DNA of 59,140 bases, taken from contig SVRL01000009.1 in assembly GCA_015064845.1 (NCBI GenBank), positions 1 through 59,140 of the forward strand, read 5' to 3'. Below the pieces are notes generated by a model. The model saw only the letters and a program-made list of their open reading frames with translations. It was not told the DNA's origin and ran no database searches. The position numbers were made by a program, and so were the translations under genes. Source of the DNA: Oscillospiraceae bacterium (lineage in GTDB: Bacteria; Bacillota; Clostridia; Oscillospirales; CAG-272). Shown here piece by piece: positions 52,318 through 59,140 of the stretch. Positions within the stretch are counted from its first letter, which is position 1. The number at the start of each line of letters is the position of its first letter.

Positions 52318-54249
52318 ATGGCGGGTTTTTCAAGATTCGGCGCCGTTTCCAAACGGCTTGAAGAAAAATTTATTGAAGGAAATTCCGTAACGGAGCATGG
52401 CGCTTTTGAACGCTCGGATACCGTGGAATTTCGAATCAGGGTCCCCGAATCCACGCTTGGCGCAACCATGGAAATCTTTTTTGATGAAACGGGAAAACGG
52501 AAACGTTTTCCCATGGAAAAGATTGGCGGAAAATATTCGGTTTCGCTGAATATGGCAAAATTGTGTGGTACGAAGAAGACGGGGCTCTTCTATTATAAAT
52601 ACCGTGTGCTGACGGAGATGGGATCGTTTGACATGAAGCGCAGAGAACACGATCTTATCGAAACCTATAACGCTTCCGACGAAGAAAAAGGTGATTTTCA
52701 GCTTTTGGTTTATGAAAAACGAAAAAATCCTCCTACGTGGCTTCACGGAGGTGTTTTCTATCAGATTTTTCCCGATCGCTTCTTTTCTGCGGGGGAGAAT
52801 CCTGAAAAAGAAAACGCCGTTATGTGTCGGGATGTTAAAAAATTTCCCGATCATCTGCGCGTAAAAAAGAATAACGATAAAAATAATCTTTTTTTCGGCG
52901 GAGATCTGCAAGGTATCATTGCCAAGCTTGATTATTTGGAATCGCTTGGCGTGACTTGCCTCTATTTGAACCCGATTTTTGAATCTTCTTCCAATCACCG
53001 CTATAACACGGCGGATTATAGGCGGGTGGATTCCATGCTCGGTACGGAAGAAGATTTGAAAATGTTGATAGACCAAGCAAAAAAACGTGGAATCGGCATC
53101 GTTCTCGACGGTGTTTTCAACCATACGGGAAGTGACAGCGTTTATTTTAATAAAAATGCGAATTATCCTTGTATCGGTGCCATGCAGTCTGAAGAATCTC
53201 AATATGCTTCTTGGTATACGTTCAAGAAATATCCGGATTCTTACGAATCCTGGTGGGGGATCGAAACGCTTCCGCGCGTGAGATCCGATGAACCTACGTA
53301 CAGACATTTTTTGTTCGGAAAAAACGGTATCGTACGGCATTATACCCGCCTTGGCATTGCAGGGTGGAGATTGGATGTTGCGGACGAGCTTTCCGATGAT
53401 TTTCTGGCAGAGTTTTCGTCGACTGTGCGTGAAGAAAAGAGCGATGCCATCGTCATCGGAGAAGTTTGGGAGGATGCAACCAATAAAATTTCGTACGGAA
53501 CAAGAAAGCATTATTTTCACGGCAGGGAATTGGATTCCGTGATGAATTATCCCGTGCAAAAAGCAATCATTGCGTATCTTGCGCAAGGAGATTTTGCTCT
53601 TATGCGCCGTACGCTGGAATCTATTTACAATCATTATCCGCCCGAAGCGGCAAATACCTTAATGAATCTTCTCGGTTCTCACGATACCGAAAGAATTTTG
53701 ACTATGCTCGGTAATAGAGAAGTGGAAAAACTCCCTTATGAAAAACGAGCCGGTTACAAAATGTCGGCGGTGTCTCGTAAGCGCGCACTCGCTCTTTTAC
53801 GTCTGGCGGTTTGTATTCAAATGACCGTTCCGGGTGTTCCGATGGTTTATTACGGAGATGAAGCGGGCATGGAGGGCTATAAAGATCCTTTCTGCCGATT
53901 GCCATTCCCGTGGGGGTCGGAAGATCGTTCTTTGACGGAATTCTATCGGAAGACCATTAAAACCAGAAAAAAAGAGGAACTTTTCAAAGAAGGTTCTTTT
54001 ATGTTCGTTTATGCGGATGCGGATATTTTGTGTTACGAACGACGATTGAAAAATGAAAAAGTGGTTATCATTGTCAATCGCAGTGACGATGAGTATGAGG
54101 TAAAAACCGCTTGCGAAGGTAAAAATGTTTTCACGGAGGAAGTACAAACAACCTTTGCGCTGAAACAGCAATCTTTTTTGTGGATTCGTTTGCCCGATGC
54201 TTCGGATTATAGCGCCTTTGTGAAAATTTCCGGAGATCTGAAAAAATGA
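52318..54249 (+). CDS. GH13 alpha-amylase-family enzyme (neopullulanase/cyclomaltodextrinase-like)
   Basis: 643 residues from ATG 52318; an ATG at 52306 touches the AAGGA ribosome site, so the second start is preferred. No signal peptide, so cytoplasmic. An N-terminal beta domain (to ~120) precedes the barrel: GVFYQIFPDRFFSAG, YLNPIFESSSNHRYNTADY, GIVLDGVFNHTG (region I), GWRLDVADEL (nucleophile Asp, region II), VIGEVWED (acid/base Glu, region III) and LLGSHDTERI (region IV). The N-domain plus SSNHRYNTADY is typical of maltogenic amylase/neopullulanase. It probably breaks imported or stored maltodextrins and pullulan fragments. It is 4 bases overlapped with the next gene. Confidence 0.9.
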   Translation: MAGFSRFGAVSKRLEEKFIEGNSVTEHGAFERSDTVEFRIRVPESTLGATMEIFFDETGKRKRFPMEKIGGKYSVSLNMAKLCGTKKTGLFYYKYRVLTEMGSFDMKRREHDLIETYNASDEEKGDFQLLVYEKRKNPPTWLHGGVFYQIFPDRFFSAGENPEKENAVMCRDVKKFPDHLRVKKNNDKNNLFFGGDLQGIIAKLDYLESLGVTCLYLNPIFESSSNHRYNTADYRRVDSMLGTEEDLKMLIDQAKKRGIGIVLDGVFNHTGSDSVYFNKNANYPCIGAMQSEESQYASWYTFKKYPDSYESWWGIETLPRVRSDEPTYRHFLFGKNGIVRHYTRLGIAGWRLDVADELSDDFLAEFSSTVREEKSDAIVIGEVWEDATNKISYGTRKHYFHGRELDSVMNYPVQKAIIAYLAQGDFALMRRTLESIYNHYPPEAANTLMNLLGSHDTERILTMLGNREVEKLPYEKRAGYKMSAVSRKRALALLRLAVCIQMTVPGVPMVYYGDEAGMEGYKDPFCRLPFPWGSEDRSLTEFYRKTIKTRKKEELFKEGSFMFVYADADILCYERRLKNEKVVIIVNRSDDEYEVKTACEGKNVFTEEVQTTFALKQQSFLWIRLPDASDYSAFVKISGDLKK

Positions 54250-54545
54250 AACCGCTATGTAAATTGTTTGCTTACCTTTTACTTTGTTTGTTTCTTTTTT
54301 CCTGTACTCCTGAAACAGATTTTGTGATTCCTGCAGAGATATCAAAAACGGAATCTGAATATGAAACTGAATCGGGGATTTTTGTTATAATTAATAAAAA
54401 TTCTTTTAAATATCATTTGGATCCCGATTGCATATATGTGTCCCGTATGTCCTTGGAAAACCGTTTGGAAATTACGGTTCCCGATACGAATTATCTGAAA
54501 GAGCACGATTATTCCGGCTGTTCAAGGTGCGCGGGAGAAAAATAA
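54246..54545 (+). CDS. Small lipoprotein with His/Cys metal-site-like motif
   Basis: 99 residues, start overlapping the GH13 stop (ATGA). The lipoprotein signal MKPLCKLFAYLLLCLFLFSC places the lipidated Cys at 20. The mature part ends with KYHLDPDCIYVSRM...LKEHDYSGCSRCAGEK. The pattern YHxxxxC...CxxC is a short zinc-site motif (Ada/competence-associated type) often found at the end of Gram-positive surface proteins. Here it forms almost the whole protein. Function unknown. Confidence 0.65.
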   Translation: MKPLCKLFAYLLLCLFLFSCTPETDFVIPAEISKTESEYETESGIFVIINKNSFKYHLDPDCIYVSRMSLENRLEITVPDTNYLKEHDYSGCSRCAGEK

Positions 54546-54623
54546 GAATGATCTGAATTTTGCCGGAAAAACTTGTTTGAGGCAAAACTGATATAAAAAT
54601 AACGGAAAGGAAGGCTTTTCAAA

Positions 54624-56849
54624 ATGATGAAAAAGGAATTTGCTTTTGGAGAAAAAATCGTTGGAATCACCGCGTATTCCGATCGTATCATCCGCGTATT
54701 TTGCGGTAAAAAAGATAGCGAATCGTTGTTTGACCGTTATAATCTGCTTGCAAAACCCGAAGATGATTGCGGCGCGGATATTGAAAACGGAGTCAGCGCG
54801 GGTGAACTCAGCGTTACATATGAAAACGGTAAGATTACGTTTAAGACAAACCGCGCAGAACGCGTGATTGATTTCAATAATTCCGAAGTGGATGAAGTTA
54901 AGGCGTATTTTAACAGTGAACTCGGAGGCATGCGCCCCGAACCGAAGCAGATTATTGGAGAAGACGCCAAACGCAGTTACGGAACCGTGGATTTTCAGCA
55001 GAATCCTAAGTATTTTACCGTAAAGGGAATTGAGGATGAGCTTTTCTACGGTGGCGGCGCGGCGAATACAGACAGACTTGTTCTGAATGGCAGAGCTTAT
55101 TTGCAGCGTGTCGTATACCAGAGCAATGAAATGCCCGTTCCCTTTGTCATGACAAAGGCGGGATACGGCATCCTTTGCAATACGACTTGGTGGCACGGTA
55201 TTGACGTTTGCAAAAAGAACGCGAATGAGATTCTTTGGTATCTGCCCGACGGCGATATCGACGTTACGATTTTTGCGGGAGATACGCTTGCTGAACTTTT
55301 GGAACGCTTTACTTATTTCACGGGCCGTCCCGCACTTCTTCCGAAATGGGCACATGGTCTGGCTTTCCTTGATCAGTATACTGCCGATCAGTACGAAGTT
55401 ATGAGAAATGCGGCGCAGTTCCGCGCAGCGAAATTGCCTTGCGACTCTATCAGTCTGGAGCCCGGCTGGATGGAAAAACGTTACGATTTCTCCGTCAACA
55501 AAAAATGGAGTAACGGTCCGCGCGGTAAATTCCTGATTGAAGAATGGGCAAGAAGCAAGGAATACGGAAAAATCGATCCGAACTTCTTTACGGCGGCGCT
55601 TGCTCGCTACGGTTTCAAGCTTCATCTCTGGCTCTGCTGTCAGCATGACTTCACTGCGGAAGAAGAACGCAGAATCGGAAATGAAGTTGCTCCCGAAATT
55701 CCCGACTGGTTCGATCATCTCAAACAGTTTATGAATGACGGCGCTTCTTCCTTTAAGCTTGACCCTTGCCATACCGTTGACAATGCGGATGAAGGCAGAA
55801 TTTATGCAAATGGTAAGGGCGACCCCGAAATGCACAACCTGATTCAGACGATTTTCATGCGTGATATGTATCGCGGCTCTTCTGAATATACGGGAAAACG
55901 TCCCATGCATCATTACTGTGGCGGTTATACGGGAACGGGTGCTTACGGTGCTTCCAATACGGGCGATAACGGCGGCGGTCTTTCTACTTTGGCATGGACG
56001 CTTAGCTGTGGTATGTCCGGTATTTCTAACCTGACTTGTGATATGGATATTTTCAAGAAGGATGGTTTACATTATTGCTTCTTTACCGCTTGGTGTCAGC
56101 TCAACAGCTGGTACGGTTTCTCTCATCCTTGGTGGGCGGGCGAAGAAATGGAACCCATTTTTGAATATTACGATAAACTTCGTTACCGTTTGCTTCCTTA
56201 CATTTATTCCACTGCAATCACTGCAAATATGACGGGTATGCCCGTTTGCCGTTCCATGCCCCTCGTTTATGAAGAGGAAGGTTTGCAGGATTCTATCACG
56301 CAGTATATGTTCGGTGAAAACTTCCTCGTTGGTGCTTTCTCCGATGAAATCACACTTCCTGCGGGATATACGTGGATTGATTATTGGACCGGTAAGGTTT
56401 ATGAAGGCGGTCAGACGCTCAAAGGCTTGATTCCCGAAAACCGCGGCGGATATCTCTTCGTTCGTGGCGGAGCGATCATTCCGACTGACGAACCCAGACA
56501 GCATACCGTTCCCGGTGATACCAAGCATATCATTCTTGAAATGTATCCGAACGGAGCTTCCTACTACGACTTCTATGAAGATGACGGCGAATCACTTGAA
56601 TTCAAAGCAGGCAAACGTGCCGTTACAAGAATCTCCATGGTGGAAGCTGACGGTATCTGTAATATCGGCATCGGCGACCGTGAAGGCGAATTCAAGGGAA
56701 TGGGTGAGCGTGTTTATACCGCCCGCGTATTTGCGGCGAATAAACCGCAATCTGTTACTGTTGGCGAAAACGAAGTTGAATTTACTTATGACGGTCAGTT
56801 TGTAACATTTGAACTTGGCGGTGAAAAAGAAGCTGCAATCGTATTTTAA
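54624..56849 (+). CDS. GH31 family alpha-glycosidase
   Basis: 741 residues with no signal peptide. The GH31 barrel has KWAHGLAFLDQYTADQYEVM, the nucleophile in SSFKLDPCHTVDN (Asp after KL), DNGGGLSTLAWTLSCGMSG and HPWWAGEEMEPIFEYYDKLRYRLLPYIYS, then the proximal/distal C-terminal beta domains (GAIIPTDEPRQHT; YDFYEDDGESLEF). The family covers alpha-glucosidase, alpha-xylosidase and others; LDPCHTVDN does not reveal which. Ribosome site GGAAAGGAAGG. It lies in an alpha-glucan/glycoside operon, so alpha-glucosidase or xylosidase is the best guess. Confidence 0.85.
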   Translation: MMKKEFAFGEKIVGITAYSDRIIRVFCGKKDSESLFDRYNLLAKPEDDCGADIENGVSAGELSVTYENGKITFKTNRAERVIDFNNSEVDEVKAYFNSELGGMRPEPKQIIGEDAKRSYGTVDFQQNPKYFTVKGIEDELFYGGGAANTDRLVLNGRAYLQRVVYQSNEMPVPFVMTKAGYGILCNTTWWHGIDVCKKNANEILWYLPDGDIDVTIFAGDTLAELLERFTYFTGRPALLPKWAHGLAFLDQYTADQYEVMRNAAQFRAAKLPCDSISLEPGWMEKRYDFSVNKKWSNGPRGKFLIEEWARSKEYGKIDPNFFTAALARYGFKLHLWLCCQHDFTAEEERRIGNEVAPEIPDWFDHLKQFMNDGASSFKLDPCHTVDNADEGRIYANGKGDPEMHNLIQTIFMRDMYRGSSEYTGKRPMHHYCGGYTGTGAYGASNTGDNGGGLSTLAWTLSCGMSGISNLTCDMDIFKKDGLHYCFFTAWCQLNSWYGFSHPWWAGEEMEPIFEYYDKLRYRLLPYIYSTAITANMTGMPVCRSMPLVYEEEGLQDSITQYMFGENFLVGAFSDEITLPAGYTWIDYWTGKVYEGGQTLKGLIPENRGGYLFVRGGAIIPTDEPRQHTVPGDTKHIILEMYPNGASYYDFYEDDGESLEFKAGKRAVTRISMVEADGICNIGIGDREGEFKGMGERVYTARVFAANKPQSVTVGENEVEFTYDGQFVTFELGGEKEAAIVF

Positions 56850-56870
56850 TATAAGGTAGTTATTTATATT

Positions 56871-57494
56871 ATGTTGGAAATTTCAAAAACAAGCGTTATG
56901 AATATTGATAACGCAATTCGCGGAGCGAGAAACCCGATGAACAGTTGGGCAAGAAGCGATAGTTATTATGACGAAAACGGAGAATTTCATCTTGGCGAAG
57001 CGGATATCGTCTTTGGCGCAAAACTTTGCCGTGCGGGATCCGATCACAGAAAATTCATTCGGCAGATCTTTGTCAGCGTAGATATTTTAGCTCCGCTGTA
57101 TTGGTGGAAGGAATTTGATACCTATAAGGTTGGTACGGTTGCCAATTCCACAAGCACTATGCATAAAATTCAAGCGAAAGCCTTCTCTCGTGATGATTTT
57201 TCACACGATCACATGAGTGAAGTTGCGCTTGCTTGTCTGGATTCAACGATTTCTTGCCTCGAAGAACGCAGACAGAAATTTTTGGAAACAAAGGATAAGT
57301 CGTATTGGTATGATATGATTCAGTTGTTGCCTTCCAGTTATAATCAACTGCGCACGGTTACGATGAATTATGAAAATCTGATGAATATCTATTATGCAAG
57401 AAGATTTCATAAACTTGATGAATGGCATGTTGTTTGCGATTGGATCGAATCGCTTCCGTATGCAAAAGAGTTTATTCTTGAGGCAAAAGAATAA
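56871..57494 (+). CDS. ThyX-like (flavin thymidylate-synthase fold) protein of unknown function
   Basis: 207 residues. It resembles a widespread ThyX-related family found in phages and Bacillota: RKFIRQIFVSVDILAPLYWWKEFDTYKVGTVANSTSTMHKI, then LLPSSYNQLRTVTMNYENLMNIYYARRFHKLDEWHVVCDWIESLP. The last segment corresponds to the ThyX helix with NxRxL..R...EW. The true ThyX motif RHR-x7-S is not present, so thymidylate synthesis is doubtful. It lies between GH31 and GH29 genes (21 bases after GH31) and is followed by a terminator. A nucleotide- or flavin-binding role is possible. Confidence 0.6.
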   Translation: MLEISKTSVMNIDNAIRGARNPMNSWARSDSYYDENGEFHLGEADIVFGAKLCRAGSDHRKFIRQIFVSVDILAPLYWWKEFDTYKVGTVANSTSTMHKIQAKAFSRDDFSHDHMSEVALACLDSTISCLEERRQKFLETKDKSYWYDMIQLLPSSYNQLRTVTMNYENLMNIYYARRFHKLDEWHVVCDWIESLPYAKEFILEAKE

Positions 57495-57504
57495 GGGTTG
57501 ACGA

Positions 57505-57557
57505 AAAATCGAAATTCATATTGCGGTTTTCCGCTTTGTGAATTTCGATTTTGTTTT
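57505..57557 (+). terminator. Strong intrinsic terminator
   Basis: 13-bp stem AAAATCGAAATTC (57505-57517) / GAATTTCGATTTT (57540-57552), with an inner TGCGG/CCGC stem, followed by GTTTTT. It separates the GH31-ThyX-like unit from the GH29 gene. Confidence 0.88.
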
Positions 57558-57583
57558 TGTTTGGAAAGAAAGAGGTATTAAAA

Positions 57584-58903
57584 ATGGAAACGAAAATAAC
57601 ACCGGAAGAATATAAGGCGTTTACAGCCGCTACGAAAGAAAAACGAATTGAATGGTTTCGTGATGCGCGTTTTGGATTGTTTATTCATTACGGACTTTTT
57701 TCTTCTTACGGCATGGGCGAATGGGCACAGGTGTGGGAAAACATCAAAATTTCAGATTATGAAAAATTCGCAGCCGATTTTTGTCCTCGTGAGGGTTGCA
57801 CCGATGAATGGTGTCGTCTTGCAAAAGAGATGGGAGCGAAATATGCGGTTCTGACGACACGCCATCATGAAGGATTTTCTCTTTGGGATTCCAAAGTCAA
57901 TCCGTTTAACTCCGTGAATTACGGACCGCACAGAGATATTGTCCGTGAATTTACGGATTCCTGCCGAAAATACGGCTTGAAAATCGGCTTGTATTCTTCT
58001 TTGATGGATTGGCATCATCCCGACGGATGGAAGTGCATGACAGACGAAGATGCGCGCTTGCGTTTCACAAAATACATTGAAGATTTGAATACCGAGCTTT
58101 TGAGTAATTACGGAAAGATTGACATTTTGTGGTACGATATGCCGTGGCCGAGAATGAGTTCGAAGAATTGGGACTCCGTCGGCAGAAATTACAGACTCCG
58201 TCAGCTCCAGCCCGATCTTCTGATCAATAACAGAAGCCGTATGGCAGAAGATTTTTTCACACCCGAGGATGCGCTTAATGCTGAAGAAAATGCCGATTGG
58301 GAAGCTTGCATGACCTTCAACGGCATTTCGTGGGGGTATATTGACGAAGAACAAGTCAAGCCGTATTCTTATACCGCAAACGAAATTGTTCGTATGCTTC
58401 GTAAATGTTCGGCGTTGGGCGGAAATTTGCTTCTCAATATCGGGCCGAAAGCAGACGGCAGCGTTCCTGCGGAAGCGGTTGAGCCTTTGAAAAAGGTCGG
58501 TAAGTGGCTTGCTCTCAATGGGGAAGCGGCTTACGGTAAAAAAATGAAAGTTCCGGGATGGACCTGCGGCGCCAATAACGTCAGCCATTGCACGGCTTCC
58601 GCAGACGGAAAAACGGTATACGTCTGGAATTATATCTGGCCTGCTTCGGGTACGATGATATATGGCGGTTACCGCAATGCGCCGAAAAAGATTTCACTTC
58701 TTTCAACAGGGGAAAATGTTGCATTCGAAAAGGATGGTCACAGATTGATTTTGAAAAATCTGCCGAAAACCAATCCCGATCAAACGATCGGAATTCCTGT
58801 GATTAAAATGGAATTTGATGAGCCGTTTGATTATTGTTACGGAAGTTATTATCCGCAGGTTCATGAAGGCGTAGATAAGTCTGAAGGAATCGGCAATCAG
58901 TAA
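57584..58903 (+). CDS. Alpha-L-fucosidase (GH29), probably cytoplasmic
   Basis: 439 residues from ATG 57584 (AAAGAGGTATTAAAA upstream), no signal peptide. GH29 features are FRDARFGLFIHYGLFSSYGMGEWAQV, EMGAKYAVLTTRHHEGFSLWDSKVN, GLKIGLYSSLMDWHHP, and IDILWYDMPWPR with the nucleophile Asp; GGNLLLNIGPKADGSVP and a C-terminal beta domain follow. It removes alpha-linked fucose from oligosaccharides, suggesting import of host or plant glycans. The acid/base residue varies in this family and is not assigned here. Confidence 0.9.
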   Translation: METKITPEEYKAFTAATKEKRIEWFRDARFGLFIHYGLFSSYGMGEWAQVWENIKISDYEKFAADFCPREGCTDEWCRLAKEMGAKYAVLTTRHHEGFSLWDSKVNPFNSVNYGPHRDIVREFTDSCRKYGLKIGLYSSLMDWHHPDGWKCMTDEDARLRFTKYIEDLNTELLSNYGKIDILWYDMPWPRMSSKNWDSVGRNYRLRQLQPDLLINNRSRMAEDFFTPEDALNAEENADWEACMTFNGISWGYIDEEQVKPYSYTANEIVRMLRKCSALGGNLLLNIGPKADGSVPAEAVEPLKKVGKWLALNGEAAYGKKMKVPGWTCGANNVSHCTASADGKTVYVWNYIWPASGTMIYGGYRNAPKKISLLSTGENVAFEKDGHRLILKNLPKTNPDQTIGIPVIKMEFDEPFDYCYGSYYPQVHEGVDKSEGIGNQ

Positions 58904-58921
58904 TTTAATTATCATAAAATG

Positions 58922-58969
58922 AAAAAATCCATAGATTTCAAAGCTTTGCTCGGGAATCTGTGGATTTTT
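58922..58969 (+). terminator. Intrinsic terminator after the GH29 gene
   Basis: AAAAATCCATAGATT (58923-58937) pairs with GAATCTGTGGATTTTT (58954-58969, G-U pairs allowed), followed by ATTTT. Confidence 0.85.
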
Positions 58970-58972
58970 ATT

Positions 58973-58998
58973 TTAACGTGAGTTCGATGGAAAGATAA
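58973..58998. repeat. 26-bp dispersed repeat, copy 2
   Basis: Identical to 31482-31507, in the same orientation and again directly behind a terminator. In 58999-59140 no gene is seen. An 8-2-8 palindrome (ACTGATTC-TT-GAATCAGT) lies at 59064-59081. Confidence 0.85.
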
Positions 58999-59140
58999 AT
59001 GATTGTTTACGGGTTTGTCTGTTGCCGAAAGATGGGGGTTAGTTAGCCTTCCCTTGCGAGGTCACTGATTCTTGAATCAGTAGGGACACATTTATGGTGG
59101 ATGAGTAGTTGTTTTGCTTCGCAAAAGTGCAAAATATTTT

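Noticed and set aside
52330..53634. 434-codon minus-strand frame
   Set aside because: Antisense of the GH13 gene, no ribosome site or domain.

Overview
The window looks like a chromosome segment of an anaerobic, low-to-medium GC member of the Bacillota, most likely an uncultured gut Clostridia lineage. The evidence is the linked murB-whiA-dnaE cluster, the paired glgC/glgD glycogen genes typical of Clostridia, a small RelA-type alarmone synthetase, strong AGGAGG-like ribosome sites and TTGACA-17-TATAAT promoters. No rRNA, tRNA or CRISPR array was recognised.

Layout. 1-3.2 kb: a stress/signalling operon with the end of a TerY-like VWA protein, a PP2C phosphatase, a transglutaminase-like protein and an unknown protein. 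3.5-5.5 kb: a small serine recombinase, with a possible invertible promoter, and a pRiA4b ORF-3-type protein. 6.1-9.3 kb: MarR regulator, MATE exporter (apparent ATA start codon), NifX-like metal protein and alarmone synthetase. 9.3-13.6 kb: an OmpR-type two-component system followed by a membrane-lipid operon (diacylglycerol-kinase-like, MGDG-synthase-like, truncated GT2); both units share a 20-of-22-bp promoter motif, which suggests direct regulation. 13.6-23.65 kb: an AT-rich mobile island with a replication-initiator-like protein, a DnaB-like ATPase, two small paralogues, a zinc-ribbon protein, a tandem array of purine/pyrimidine hairpins, and a Tn7-like tnsA-tnsB-tnsC-tniQ operon. The tns operon abuts the 3' end of guaA in the same geometry as Tn7 at glmS.

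25-29.5 kb: two genes resembling 2-oxoacid dehydrogenase E2 and fused E1 whose catalytic residues are replaced; the E2-like protein carries seven 29-residue glutamate-rich repeats. 29.6-35.2 kb: oligoendopeptidase F, an RNA-repair pair (Rnl5-type ligase and HD-Pnk) and an ankyrin/LRR-like protein. 35.3-41.7 kb (minus strand): XRE regulator, dnaE, whiA, murB. 42-45 kb: a Crp/Fnr regulator with a palindromic operator on its own promoter, and an SsuABC/TauABC-type ABC importer. 45.3-58.9 kb: an alpha-glucan and glycoside locus: glgC, glgD, glgA, glgP, a GH13 enzyme, a small lipoprotein, GH31, a ThyX-like protein and a GH29 fucosidase.

The features most worth follow-up are the hairpin-repeat family bracketing the guaA-linked Tn7-like element, the apparent pseudo-pyruvate-dehydrogenase gene pair, the two-hairpin structure between glgD and glgA, and the exact 107-bp tandem repeat between glgA and glgP. 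All functional calls come from reading the sequence, without database searches.
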